NCBI RefSeq assembly: GCF_918698085.1 | Contig: NZ_CAKKLP010000016.1 | Span: 1 to 64,000, forward strand | Source of the DNA: Chryseobacterium sp. Bi04 | GTDB lineage: Bacteria > Bacteroidota > Bacteroidia > Flavobacteriales > Weeksellaceae | DNA: 64,000 bases | Reading direction: 5' to 3' | Part shown: positions 9,485-18,303 of the stretch, piece by piece | Position numbering within the stretch: position 1 is the stretch's first letter | Layout: each line of letters starts with the position of its first letter | Notes under the pieces: generated by a model | What the model was told of the DNA's origin: nothing | Seen by the model: only the letters and a program-made list of their open reading frames with translations | Database searches by the model: none | Translations under genes and position numbers: made by a program

Positions 9485-10336
9485 TTAATCTATTTCTGTT
9501 TTAAATTTAAAATTATAGAAACAGATACCAATAAGGGCAACAATAGCTGTAATAAAAGAAAATAATAGGGCCGTAGAAACAGAAATTTCAGCATTAAAGG
9601 TAAAATATTGTGCCGCCTTCATAAAGAGCCACTCTCTTACTCCCAACCCCGAAAAAGAAATGATACTGAGTACCGCACTGATGAGGAAGACTATAAAATA
9701 GATCCAGACCCCTTCGACCTGGGTGAATGACTTCAAAATAAAATAGATGGTAACAAGCTGGAGAATCTGCACTCCTAGTGAATACAGCAGTGCCCGGTAA
9801 AATATTCTTTTGAACCCGGGAAAGTATTTTGTACAAAAAAGATGGGCTGCAACAATCGTAAGACTAACCGCAGGAATTATTAACAACTTCAATGCACCAT
9901 CCAGAATTAAGAATGTCAGCATCTCGATTAAAAGGATGATTGCCAACAACCCCGAAAGCCTGTCACTAAATACAGAGCAGGTTAATTTCTTCACACTCCA
10001 TCCGAATTTTTTATTAAGGATATACACTTTATAAGCATCTCCCCCTATTCCTCCGGGAATACAAAAATTATAAAACATCCCCACAAGGTATAATTTCAGG
10101 TTATCTATCTTATTAATAAGAAAATTTTCTGCATGAAAATACAATAAAAGTCTCTGGGATGAAATGAGTTGAGAGACGGTAAAAGCGATAAGGGCAGGCA
10201 CTAAAAAAAGAAAGTTACTGGCTGTAATACGGTCCCAGGCATCAGAGAATGAGATTTTCCTGAAAACAAGATACAAAAGGAGCAGGCTAACGCCAATCTT
10301 CAGGAGTGTAATGACTATTTTCTTCAGTTTTTTCAA
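9485..10336 (-). CDS. Flippase-like membrane protein (LPG synthase TM family)
   Basis: 283 residues with about eight membrane helices and the UPF0104/AglD-like pattern: GGIGGDAYKVYILNK near 96-110, FSDRLSGLLAI near 124-134 and FSGLGVREW near 229-237. Family knowledge: the membrane domain shared with lysylphosphatidylglycerol synthase, often found beside polyprenyl-phosphate glycosyltransferases. Its start overlaps the end of the GT2 gene by 4 nt, so it is in one operon with the GT2 and GT39 genes. It probably helps move or use a lipid-linked sugar; this is inferred from the neighbours. Confidence 0.85.
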   Translation of the reverse strand: MKKLKKIVITLLKIGVSLLLLYLVFRKISFSDAWDRITASNFLFLVPALIAFTVSQLISSQRLLLYFHAENFLINKIDNLKLYLVGMFYNFCIPGGIGGDAYKVYILNKKFGWSVKKLTCSVFSDRLSGLLAIILLIEMLTFLILDGALKLLIIPAVSLTIVAAHLFCTKYFPGFKRIFYRALLYSLGVQILQLVTIYFILKSFTQVEGVWIYFIVFLISAVLSIISFSGLGVREWLFMKAAQYFTFNAEISVSTALLFSFITAIVALIGICFYNFKFKTEID

Positions 10337-11274
10337 AAGACAGATACTTTACGGATATTAAAAGGCCTCTTTTTTTGAGATTCATAATAAGTCTTCATAA
10401 GCAGATCTATAATAATACCTGTAGTAAAAAGCTGGATTCCTACAAAGACCAGGAGAATTCCTAGAATCAATAACGGCCTTCCTCCAATTGAATATCCCAT
10501 AAACTTTTCAATAAGCAGATAGATATTGATCAGCATTCCGGATATAAAAGTAGCAAGTCCTATATTCCCGAATAGATAGATCGGTTTCTGGAGATACTTT
10601 TGGTTAAATAATAACAAAATCAGATCATTGATAACCTTTGTAGTTCTTCCTATTCCATATTTTGAAACCCCAAACTGTCTGGCATGATGCTTTATGGGCA
10701 CTTCTGTAATTCTTGCTCCGTTAAGATGGGCATGAAGTGTAATAAACCTGTGGGACTCTCCATAAAGATCAAGATTTTTGGCTGTTTCACTATTAAAGAC
10801 TTTCAATGCACATCCATGATCCGTTACATTGAGTTTCGTGGTTCTCCTGATGATAAAATTAGCTATTTTGGAAGGAAAGGTTCTTACCAGATTATCCTGT
10901 CTTTTTTGACGTTTTCCAATCACAAGATCATATTCATTTTCATTAATCTTTTTTATCATCATCGGAATATCGGAAGGATCATTCTGCATATCCCCATCCA
11001 TTGTTATAATATGATCTCCTGAAGCATAATCTATACCAGCCATCAGTGCAGAACTTTGCCCATAATTTTTTGTCAGTTCTATTAAAACTACATCAGAAGC
11101 AGCTATCTTTTTAATAGCCATCGCTGTCCTGTCTGTTGAAAAATCATCAACCAGGATAAGTTCATAGCGGTACTCTTTCATGATATCCTTAACGGTATTA
11201 ATGAGCAGCGGAACATTTTCTTCTTCATTATAAAGAGGAACCACAATAGAATAAAACTTATCTGGATTCATCAT
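10333..11274 (-). CDS. GT2 glycosyltransferase, polyprenyl-phosphate type
   Basis: 313 residues. The GT-A domain has SIVVPLYNEEENVPLLIN near 9-26, ILVDDFSTD near 39-47 and the metal-binding MDGDMQNDPSD near 91-101. Two C-terminal membrane segments lie at about 230-255 and 265-290. This is the DPM1/ArnC/GtrB arrangement, which makes a polyprenyl-phosphate sugar on the cytoplasmic face. It overlaps both neighbours by 4 nt and sits between the GT39 transferase and the flippase-like protein. The sugar is unknown. Confidence 0.9.
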   Translation of the reverse strand: MMNPDKFYSIVVPLYNEEENVPLLINTVKDIMKEYRYELILVDDFSTDRTAMAIKKIAASDVVLIELTKNYGQSSALMAGIDYASGDHIITMDGDMQNDPSDIPMMIKKINENEYDLVIGKRQKRQDNLVRTFPSKIANFIIRRTTKLNVTDHGCALKVFNSETAKNLDLYGESHRFITLHAHLNGARITEVPIKHHARQFGVSKYGIGRTTKVINDLILLLFNQKYLQKPIYLFGNIGLATFISGMLINIYLLIEKFMGYSIGGRPLLILGILLVFVGIQLFTTGIIIDLLMKTYYESQKKRPFNIRKVSVF

Positions 11275-12884
11275 AAGGTCATGATTTTATAAACATAATG
11301 GATTTTTCTATCCGTATAATTTTTAGAATGAGGTCCTTCTTCATTGTCATCAAATACCCCGATATAAACAGGTTTCCAGCCTAAATCTTCCAATGTTTTT
11401 AAAGTTTCAGGTTTATTGGAGTTCATGGCAATATAAAATTCCTTATCAGCCGGATATGTTTTCGGATTTCCAGGCTGTATTTCTGGCATAAGCTCCTGAT
11501 ATCTAAACCAAACCTCAGGTGAATATTCCGAATAGGTGTATAGTCTTAGATTTTCATGATGAAGCTTAGCTTTAATAATGGTAAGGCTTTTAAATTCTTT
11601 ATTATTATTCAGCATTTTATCCAAAACAGGAAGTCCAAAAATCCCTGTATAGATCATTAGCACTATAACACTGCAGAAAGCATACTGAAAATTCTGCTTT
11701 ATATATATGAAGTAGGCAAGGCTTACACAGGTAACGAAAGCCGCTGCAGAAAATAAAACAGTGTTGATTTCAACCGTCAGGGGCAGAAAATATATACCTG
11801 CTGAAATAGCCAGTGAAACAATAGCAAGAGCCGTAAATATCGCCTTATTCAGATGAAGCTCCCATTTCTTCAAGTCTAAACTATGAAAGAGATAATGGAG
11901 GTAATATCCTGTAGTGGCAGCAAGAGGTACCATCATAGGAAAAAGGTAACGTTCTTTTTTTGAAGGAATAAGTGAAAGTAAGATTAATGAAAACAGAGTC
12001 CAGTAAAAGAAAAGCATATAAATTTCAGGTTGCTTCACTCTTTTTTTTACCATTGGAAAAACAAGTCCTACCACAGAGTAAAAAATCCAGACTCCGGTTT
12101 GTACAGGAAAGCTTAAATATCTTGTAAACGGTTTTGCATCCCGGTTTTCTCTGGCTAAGGCTTCTTTTTTCATAATGGCCAGGAAGGTGTCAGAATCCGC
12201 AAGATAGATATAAAGGTACCATGAAAACCCAATCAGGACCGCAATGACAGAACATAAGGCAATTCCTTTAATGTCCACCCATTTAGGCATTCCAAAAGTA
12301 ATGACATACCCCATAATAAGAGGAATAAGTAATACATAAGGGCCTGTAGGACCCTTACTTAATATAGAAAGTCCAAAAAACACTCCCGCAAAAAGATAAT
12401 TAGGAATAGATTTTATCTTTTTCAAGGCTAAAAGAAAATAATAAATCCCAATCACCATAAAGCTGTAGCTATAAATATCCCAGTTGGCTCTTCTTCCTAC
12501 ATAAATTACCAGAAAATTGGTAACTAAGACAAGGGATGATATAAGCGCAATATGGGTATTCTTTGAAAGAAGATCGACAATTTTATAAAAATATATGATC
12601 AGCAGCATACAGGATAATGCGGCCGGAAATCTTAAAGCAGCGATATTATCAAAACCAAAAATTTGTCCCATCCAGGCACTCAACCAGGTAGGAAGTGGTG
12701 GTTTTTCATATCTTGGAATACCATTCATGGTGGTGAAGATCCAATGTCCTTCTTCGGCCATTTCCCGTGCAGAAACAAAATTCCTGGCTTCCATAATATC
12801 TACGTATAATTTTCCCAAATGGGCAAAAAGCAGGATAGCAACAGCAACAAGCAGTAAATAAAATAATTGTTTCTGACTTTTCAT
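11271..12884 (-). CDS. GT39/ArnT-like glycosyltransferase
   Basis: 537 residues with about 12 membrane segments. The first periplasmic loop carries the family acidic residue (DIMEARNFVSAREMAEEGHW near 29-48) and RYEKPPLPTWLSAWMG near 58-73, typical of the ArnT/PMT family. The C-terminal 100 residues are soluble. Known role of the family: transfer of a sugar from polyprenyl phosphate to lipid A, glycan or protein on the outer side of the inner membrane. First gene of a three-gene operon, so the GT2 product is its likely donor synthase. Confidence 0.9.
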   Translation of the reverse strand: MKSQKQLFYLLLVAVAILLFAHLGKLYVDIMEARNFVSAREMAEEGHWIFTTMNGIPRYEKPPLPTWLSAWMGQIFGFDNIAALRFPAALSCMLLIIYFYKIVDLLSKNTHIALISSLVLVTNFLVIYVGRRANWDIYSYSFMVIGIYYFLLALKKIKSIPNYLFAGVFFGLSILSKGPTGPYVLLIPLIMGYVITFGMPKWVDIKGIALCSVIAVLIGFSWYLYIYLADSDTFLAIMKKEALARENRDAKPFTRYLSFPVQTGVWIFYSVVGLVFPMVKKRVKQPEIYMLFFYWTLFSLILLSLIPSKKERYLFPMMVPLAATTGYYLHYLFHSLDLKKWELHLNKAIFTALAIVSLAISAGIYFLPLTVEINTVLFSAAAFVTCVSLAYFIYIKQNFQYAFCSVIVLMIYTGIFGLPVLDKMLNNNKEFKSLTIIKAKLHHENLRLYTYSEYSPEVWFRYQELMPEIQPGNPKTYPADKEFYIAMNSNKPETLKTLEDLGWKPVYIGVFDDNEEGPHSKNYTDRKIHYVYKIMTL

Positions 12885-12961
12885 ATACTAAAGCATTTAT
12901 TGATGTACATCCATTTGTTCATAGTTAAAGGACATTCCTTTACAGTTTGTGTTTTTTATTT

Positions 12962-13708
12962 TCAATGATTCTCTTTAGAAAAAATTTCTTTTGTATTAAG
13001 TGGATTATAGACGATAAGAAACATAGTCAGCGCAAAAGCAAATTCCCAGACTTCCCATTTTCTGGAATGATTAATCAGTAACAGAATAATTGCTGTAACA
13101 ATGATAAAAAACAGGAGGTGAATGGGTCTGGCTATCGAAATTCCAAATTTGTCTATAAGCTTTTTTATTTTGGGGACCCTGTGCCATACTATAGGAAGAA
13201 CAAGAAAATAAATCCCGAAACCGATAGACAGCATATTCGAAAACACCAATTTATTAAGCTTTACATGGCCTATCACCAAATTATGAAGATTGGTCTCCTG
13301 CTGTGCATTATTTAGCTTGAAAAAATCTGAAGATTGAATTTGGAAAATCCGTTGTCCCCATGAAATTTCTTCTCCTCCGCCGAAAAAAAAAGCCACAGTC
13401 ATTAAAACAATACTTATTTTCCATGACAGCGTATAATATCCCTGATATTTGAAAAATTTTATCAACAGTATAAAACTGGTGAAAAACAGAAAAATAGAGG
13501 TGAGATCTTCGTAAAACCCATCTTCTTCTACAAGATGATCAAAGTATAAAGAATCTGTAAAAAATACATACACAGCGTAAGCAATTGCAATCAAGAGCAA
13601 GACGAGAATTACTTTTTCAAAAAAACTCAGCTGTTTTCTATTATCATTTACTTTTTCCCCAATAGAAGATTCTGTAGAACTCTTTTCAGTAATGCTATTT
13701 TTTTCCAT
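12962..13708 (-). CDS. Polytopic membrane protein of unknown function
   Basis: 248 residues with a polar, serine- and lysine-rich N-terminus of about 30 residues and six or seven hydrophobic segments. A charged motif, GGGEEISWGQRIF near 109-121, sits between two helices and may be functional. No enzyme family is recognised with certainty. It lies upstream of the GT39 operon on the same strand, 77 nt from its start, and may be linked to it. Confidence 0.7.
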   Translation of the reverse strand: MEKNSITEKSSTESSIGEKVNDNRKQLSFFEKVILVLLLIAIAYAVYVFFTDSLYFDHLVEEDGFYEDLTSIFLFFTSFILLIKFFKYQGYYTLSWKISIVLMTVAFFFGGGEEISWGQRIFQIQSSDFFKLNNAQQETNLHNLVIGHVKLNKLVFSNMLSIGFGIYFLVLPIVWHRVPKIKKLIDKFGISIARPIHLLFFIIVTAIILLLINHSRKWEVWEFAFALTMFLIVYNPLNTKEIFSKENH

Positions 13709-13952
13709 AGGTTATTTGTTATTTTAATAATTGGCATCCTATAATTCATCCCACTGATCTAATAAATTGCCGTTCTGAAAGCAAAATTATACATGAATAT
13801 CCTGTCGGTTATTGTTTGAATTTCCCTTTTTATGGTTTTAAGCTCTCCATATTGGGAATTAGCATTATCATCTATATAATTGTAATGCATAACAGGTGTT
13901 TCATGAAATTAATATGAAACATTCTAAGTTTTAATTTCTTATTTTTGCAGCT
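13709..13952. promoter_or_regulatory. Divergent promoter region of membrane protein and pssA
   Basis: A 244-bp gap between divergent genes. TATTTTTG at 13940-13947 matches the Bacteroidota -7 consensus and ends only 5 nt before the pssA ATG, so the pssA transcript may have almost no leader. No clear promoter for the minus-strand gene was found. Confidence 0.55.
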
Positions 13953-14666
13953 ATGAATTTTATTAAAAATAATCTGGCCAACGCCTTAACCCTGGCTAAT
14001 TTACTTGCAGGCTGTATAGGTGCAATACATCTTATTTTAGGAGATTATCAGACAACGGCAATTTGCCTTATCTTGTCTTCGATCTTCGATTTTTTTGACG
14101 GTTTTGTAGCCAGAGCTTTAAAATCAAATTCCAATCTCGGTCTTCAGCTTGATTCCCTTGCTGATATGGTAAGCTTTGGACTGATTCCCGGGCTTACGAT
14201 GTATAAAGCACTGGAGCCTTTTGGAACCGAACTCTTCGGGCTTCATTTACCCTTTGAAATCAAATATATAGGATTACTGGTTACCCTTTTCTCCTGCTTA
14301 CGGTTGGCGATCTTTAACCTTGACGAAGAACAGAAGTATTATTTCAAAGGATTGAACACGCCTACCAATACAGTGCTTTTATTCGGATTATATTATGCGT
14401 TTAAAGAAACCCACTCTTTCAGCTTTTTATTTGAAAATGAACTCTTTTTGGTTTTATTAACCATTGTTACATCATGGCTTTTAATCAGCCCGATTAAGAT
14501 GATGGCCATGAAATTTAAATCCACACAACTAAAAGATAACTATCCAAAAATCGTATTATTAGCGGGAGGTATTGCTATTCTGGCCATATTCCGGATTGTA
14601 GGAATCCCAATACTTGTCATTTATTACATGTTGGTATCCCTTATTTTCCAGAGACAACTGAAATAA
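13953..14666 (+). CDS. pssA: CDP-diacylglycerol--serine O-phosphatidyltransferase
   Basis: 237 residues, membrane-embedded. It contains the complete CDP-alcohol phosphatidyltransferase motif DGxxAR(x8)GxxxDxxxD, seen as DGFVARALKSN and then GLQLDSLAD at about residues 49-71. Known role: condenses CDP-diacylglycerol with serine to phosphatidylserine, the precursor of phosphatidylethanolamine. The Bacillus-type (type II) membrane enzyme is meant. It heads a plus-strand block but the next gene is about 60 nt away with no obvious terminator. Confidence 0.92.
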   Translation: MNFIKNNLANALTLANLLAGCIGAIHLILGDYQTTAICLILSSIFDFFDGFVARALKSNSNLGLQLDSLADMVSFGLIPGLTMYKALEPFGTELFGLHLPFEIKYIGLLVTLFSCLRLAIFNLDEEQKYYFKGLNTPTNTVLLFGLYYAFKETHSFSFLFENELFLVLLTIVTSWLLISPIKMMAMKFKSTQLKDNYPKIVLLAGGIAILAIFRIVGIPILVIYYMLVSLIFQRQLK

Positions 14667-14725
14667 AAAATAAAGCCAGACGGCATCAATACATATTATC
14701 ACTTATTCAAATTATCACTATCAAC

Positions 14726-15490
14726 ATGAATTTAAAACTCCATAAACCGCTTTGTATTTTTGATCTTGAAACAACAGGAACGAATATCGGAAAAGACAGA
14801 ATTGTTGAAATCTGTATTCTCAAAGTAAACCCTGATGCTTCCAGAGAAAGCAAAACATGGCGTGTAAATCCGGGAATGCCTATTCCTAAAGAATCCAGTG
14901 AGATTCACGGAATTTATGACGAAGATGTAAAAGAGGCTCCTACTTTCAGAGAAATTGCCCCTAAAATAATGGAAATGCTTACCGGAAGTGACCTGGGAGG
15001 TTTTAATTCCAACAGATTTGATGTTCCTTTATTGGCTGAAGAACTTCTGAGGGTAGAAATTGATTTTGATCTCAGCAAATTCAGACTGGTGGATGCACAG
15101 ACAATTTTCCATAAAAAAGAACCTAGAAACTTAGGCGCCGCCTACCAGTTTTACTGTGGGAAAACATTAGAAAATGCCCATTCTGCAGAGGCTGATGTAA
15201 TGGCAACTTTTGAGGTACTTGATGCACAGATAGGAAAATATGATGATATTCCGAATGAAATAGCTCCTTTAAGTGAGTTTACTTTTCACAATAAAAATGC
15301 AGATCTTGCAGGTTTTATAGGATATAATGAAAAAAAGGAAGAAGTTTTCAACTTTGGAAAATATAAAGGCCAGGGAGTAAAAGCTATATTCCAAAAGGAT
15401 CTTGGCTACTACGGATGGCTTCAGAATGCCGATTTTCCATTGTATACCAAGAAAGTTTTTACAAAGATTCAACTGACAGGAAAATTTTAA
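14726..15490 (+). CDS. DEDDh 3'-5' exonuclease (PolC/epsilon-like)
   Basis: 254 residues. The RNase T/epsilon-like domain fills residues 8-170 with ExoI FDLETTG near 13-19, ExoII GFNSNRFDVPLL near 92-103 and ExoIII HSAEADVMAT near 152-161, giving the D-E-D-D-h catalytic set. The C-terminal 80 residues contain FNFGKYKGQGV, an extension seen in exonuclease-domain proteins of this phylum. It is followed 3 nt later by the DUF2007 gene. Likely a DNA-repair or proofreading-type exonuclease. Confidence 0.9.
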   Translation: MNLKLHKPLCIFDLETTGTNIGKDRIVEICILKVNPDASRESKTWRVNPGMPIPKESSEIHGIYDEDVKEAPTFREIAPKIMEMLTGSDLGGFNSNRFDVPLLAEELLRVEIDFDLSKFRLVDAQTIFHKKEPRNLGAAYQFYCGKTLENAHSAEADVMATFEVLDAQIGKYDDIPNEIAPLSEFTFHNKNADLAGFIGYNEKKEEVFNFGKYKGQGVKAIFQKDLGYYGWLQNADFPLYTKKVFTKIQLTGKF

Positions 15491-15493
15491 AAA

Positions 15494-15916
15494 ATGGCTA
15501 ACCTGATTCTTCTACGATTTCATGATAATGCCCTTGAAGCCAATAGGGATAAGCAGATATTGGCTGAAAATGGGATTAACAGCTTCATTGCCAATGAACA
15601 GCTCATCCAGTCGGACTGGCTGCTTTCTCAGGCTGTAGGAGGAATTCAGCTTCAGGTCTTTGAAAATGATTTGGAAAAGGCGAAACAGATTCTTCAGGAT
15701 TATAAAGATAACGAAGAATATTCGCTGGAGGTAGACCATACTATTGAAAACCCGGAATTCAGTTTTGTCTGTCCGAAATGTGGTTCCAATCATATTTATC
15801 AGGATGAAAAACCCGGTGGTATTTTCGGGATCAGCTGGTTGATTATTGGAATTCCGATAAAAATCCCTAAAAACCAATACCATTGTTACTATTGTGGTAG
15901 TGAGTTTACCCATTAA
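15494..15916 (+). CDS. DUF2007-type protein with C-terminal zinc ribbon
   Basis: 140 residues. The N-terminal 70 residues match the DUF2007 (putative signal-transducing) pattern, with LLRFHDNALEANRDKQILAE near 5-24 and IQLQVFENDLEKAKQIL. The C-terminus is a zinc ribbon with CPKCG near 94-98 and CYYCG near 133-137. It sits 3 nt after the exonuclease and 11 nt before the FAH-family gene, so all three are probably one transcript. The molecular role of the family is unknown. Confidence 0.82.
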   Translation: MANLILLRFHDNALEANRDKQILAENGINSFIANEQLIQSDWLLSQAVGGIQLQVFENDLEKAKQILQDYKDNEEYSLEVDHTIENPEFSFVCPKCGSNHIYQDEKPGGIFGISWLIIGIPIKIPKNQYHCYYCGSEFTH

Positions 15917-15927
15917 AAATAAAAGTT

Positions 15928-16533
15928 ATGAAAATAATCTGTATAGGAAGAAACTATAGCGAGCATGCGAAAGAATTAGGGAATGAAATCCCTGATAATC
16001 CTGTCATTTTTATGAAACCCGATACAGCGGTTTTAAAAGGGAATGATTTTTATATTCCTGAATTCTCAAATGATATTCACTACGAGCTTGAAGTAGTGGT
16101 AAAAATTTCAAAAGGAGGAAAATACATTCAGAAAGAAATTGCTCACAAGCACTATGAAGAAATTAGCTTAGGAATAGATTTTACGGCCAGAGACCTTCAG
16201 AGTGAACTGAAATCGAAGGGCCTTCCTTGGGAACTTGCTAAAGGATTTGATGGTTCTGCGGTGGTAGGGAATTTCTTTAAGAGAGAGAATTATACTCTTA
16301 ATAAATTGTCATTTTCCCTTCTTAAAAACAAAGAGAAGGTTCAGGATGGTAATACCCGGGATATGATTTTCAGCATTGATGATATCATCGCCTTTGCCTC
16401 TCAATATTTTACTTTAAGAGTTGGCGACCTTATTTTTACAGGAACTCCAAAAGGGGTTGGAAAAGTAGAGGAAAACGATATTCTGGAAGCCTATCTTGAG
16501 GATGAAAAAATCCTTGATATCCGAATATTATAA
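15928..16533 (+). CDS. Fumarylacetoacetate hydrolase-family enzyme
   Basis: 201 residues, the size of a minimal FAH-fold enzyme such as YcgM or acylpyruvase. It has IGRNYSEHAKELGNEIPDNP near 5-24, metal-binding acidic residues in HYELEVVV near 52-59, and FTGTPKGVG near 170-178. Family members hydrolyse or decarboxylate 2,4-dioxo acids such as oxaloacetate or acylpyruvates with Mg or Mn. The exact substrate is undetermined. Close spacing joins it to the two genes before it. Confidence 0.88.
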   Translation: MKIICIGRNYSEHAKELGNEIPDNPVIFMKPDTAVLKGNDFYIPEFSNDIHYELEVVVKISKGGKYIQKEIAHKHYEEISLGIDFTARDLQSELKSKGLPWELAKGFDGSAVVGNFFKRENYTLNKLSFSLLKNKEKVQDGNTRDMIFSIDDIIAFASQYFTLRVGDLIFTGTPKGVGKVEENDILEAYLEDEKILDIRIL

Positions 16534-16593
16534 GTTATTTAACATCAACTGTGGTAAATTTTTCTTATCTTTAGGTAACAAAATTAAAGGCTT

Positions 16594-17031
16594 ATGATAA
16601 ATATTGTATTACCCGTAGATTTTGGGGATAAGACAGAACAGCTGGTAGAAGGTGCCATCAAATTTGCCAAACAGCTTAATGGTAGAATTTATCTGATTCA
16701 TGTAGCTCCATCTGATATCGGATTTGCGATCGGAGATATGGGATTTCAATATTTTCCGGAAGTGGAAGCGAATGAGATCAGAGAAGAACTTGTTCAGCTT
16801 AATAAAATTGAGCAGAGAATTATTGCCCATGATATTGATTGTGAACATCTTCTGAAACAAGGACTTGCTAAAGATATAATCATTGAATATGCAAAGGATA
16901 AAAATGCTGATTATATTGTTATGGGATCACATGGAAGAAGTGGCATTTATGACGTATTTGTAGGCAGCCTTACAAAAGGACTTACGAAAAATTCGCCTGT
17001 TCCGGTTTTAGTCCTTCCTATCCATGACTAA
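16594..17031 (+). CDS. Universal stress protein (UspA family)
   Basis: 145 residues forming a single USP domain. Visible parts are NIVLPVDFGDKTEQLVEGA near 3-21 and the ATP-binding GxxGxG-type loop MGSHGRSGIYDVFVGS near 110-125, followed by PVPVLVLP. This class usually binds ATP. It has its own spacing of 60 nt from the FAH gene and a shared terminator downstream. Confidence 0.93.
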   Translation: MINIVLPVDFGDKTEQLVEGAIKFAKQLNGRIYLIHVAPSDIGFAIGDMGFQYFPEVEANEIREELVQLNKIEQRIIAHDIDCEHLLKQGLAKDIIIEYAKDKNADYIVMGSHGRSGIYDVFVGSLTKGLTKNSPVPVLVLPIHD

Positions 17032-17060
17032 AGAAAATTAAATTTTAATCGTTAGTAATA

Positions 17061-17098
17061 AAAAAACCGATCAAATAATTTCATTTGATCGGTTTTTT
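17061..17098. terminator. Bidirectional terminator
   Basis: Inverted repeat with 15-bp arms AAAAAACCGATCAAA and TTTGATCGGTTTTTT. It lies between the convergent universal stress protein gene (plus) and the small membrane protein gene (minus), so it can serve both. Confidence 0.92.
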
Positions 17099-17115
17099 AC
17101 TATATAACCAATTAA

Positions 17116-17349
17116 TTAACCTTCTTTTTTATAGATTTTTGGATCGTAGTAAGGATTCTTACCTTCCGTAGGAGAATAATAGTCTTTATCTTTATTACCG
17201 CCTAATGTAGCTACCAGCACATAACACCAATACGTAAACATCACACAGCAAACGATAAATAAAATCCAGTTTAAAACATTACCAAAGGTCTCAAAGAACC
17301 CAAAAGACCATTTGAAAACTTTGCTTAAGAATAGAAAGAAAGACGTCAT
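17116..17349 (-). CDS. Small membrane protein, flavobacterial type
   Basis: 77 residues. One or two hydrophobic segments lie at about residues 5-55, with WNWILF-like aromatic residues, followed by a polar tail rich in Tyr, Lys and Pro. It is divergent from the DUF6427-like gene. Small proteins of this layout are found beside that membrane protein in Flavobacteriia, so it may work with it; the function is unknown. A TAAATTTG -7 element lies at 17378-17385 on the minus strand. Confidence 0.72.
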   Translation of the reverse strand: MTSFFLFLSKVFKWSFGFFETFGNVLNWILFIVCCVMFTYWCYVLVATLGGNKDKDYYSPTEGKNPYYDPKIYKKEG

Positions 17350-17367
17350 TATTTTCCTTTTTTAAAT

Positions 17368-17385
17368 TAACTTTGTACAAATTTA
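17368..17385. promoter_or_regulatory. Back-to-back -7 elements of two divergent genes
   Basis: TAACTTTG at 17368-17375 (plus) and TAAATTTG at 17378-17385 (read on minus) both match TAnnTTTG and are only 2 bp apart. They point to the membrane protein gene at 17392 and the small membrane protein gene at 17349. RNA polymerase could not occupy both at once. Confidence 0.55.
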
Positions 17386-17391
17386 TAAAAA

Positions 17392-18297
17392 ATGTTTAAA
17401 TTACTTTCAAAAGAAAGCAATATTTTTTCAATTCCTGTTTATATTGGTTTTCTTCTTTTAGTAGTAATAATATTTAACATACTGAATCTCAATACATATG
17501 AGGCTATTGTTGCAGGGATAACTTTTCTGGGAATTGCTTTGGGATATTTTTGTTTTCACAGTATTGCTCTTAATTATCAAACTCATTTGCCGTTATTTCT
17601 GTATACGGTTTTTATTTTTGGGCTCTATCCGGGAAATTTAGATATTGGAATTGCAGTTTCCCTGCTTACCAATTCTTTTCTTCTCCTTCTTCTGACCAGT
17701 GCGGATGAAGACATCAGAAAAAAGTCATATGTATTGGTGGGCGCTATTGTGGCATTGAATTTTATATTCCTTCCCACTACCTGGCCTATGGCTGTTTTTG
17801 TAATCGTCCACGTGGTGGCTACATCTGCAAAAATAGGATTAAACCTTTTCAGGTTTCTGTTAGGAATGGTACTGATTGTATTCAGTTATTTTTCGGTGAT
17901 GTATTTTGTTCAGTTTACTTCATGGAACATCGATTATTTTCCATTTGGAAGAATGAGACCTGTAACGGATTATACAGAGCTGTTACCATTGACCCCTATT
18001 GTTCTTATGCTCATTTATGCAGTATATGACCATTTTAAAAATTATAATAAGAAAAGCCCGATAAGCAGATATAAGTATACATTCTTACTGGTTTTTTCCG
18101 TTGCTCAGCTTGTAACGATTATTCTATATATGAATACAAATTATGAATATCTGTTGCTTTTAGCGTTCCCTTCAAGTATTATTCTGAGCAGAATGATGAG
18201 ATTTTTACCAAAATATTGGATGCGGGAAGCCGGCTTATGGCTTATTATTATCAGTTTACTTGGCTTTAAAGCAGGTACAGTTTTTGATTTATTTTAA
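17392..18297 (+). CDS. Polytopic membrane protein (DUF6427-like)
   Basis: 301 residues with eight to ten hydrophobic segments, almost no soluble domain and no catalytic motif that I can see. It resembles flavobacterial membrane proteins named DUF6427, which lie next to DUF3109 genes as here. The next gene starts 6 nt downstream, so they are probably one operon. The function is unknown. Confidence 0.75.
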   Translation: MFKLLSKESNIFSIPVYIGFLLLVVIIFNILNLNTYEAIVAGITFLGIALGYFCFHSIALNYQTHLPLFLYTVFIFGLYPGNLDIGIAVSLLTNSFLLLLLTSADEDIRKKSYVLVGAIVALNFIFLPTTWPMAVFVIVHVVATSAKIGLNLFRFLLGMVLIVFSYFSVMYFVQFTSWNIDYFPFGRMRPVTDYTELLPLTPIVLMLIYAVYDHFKNYNKKSPISRYKYTFLLVFSVAQLVTIILYMNTNYEYLLLLAFPSSIILSRMMRFLPKYWMREAGLWLIIISLLGFKAGTVFDLF

Positions 18298-18303
18298 AAA
18301 ATT

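Noticed and set aside
9594..9836. 80-codon minus-strand open frame inside the flippase-like gene
   Set aside because: Lies entirely within the flippase-like gene in another frame; no family.
15512..15913. 133-codon minus-strand frame opposite the zinc-ribbon gene
   Set aside because: Complement of the DUF2007-type gene, which has clear CxxC motifs and operon position.
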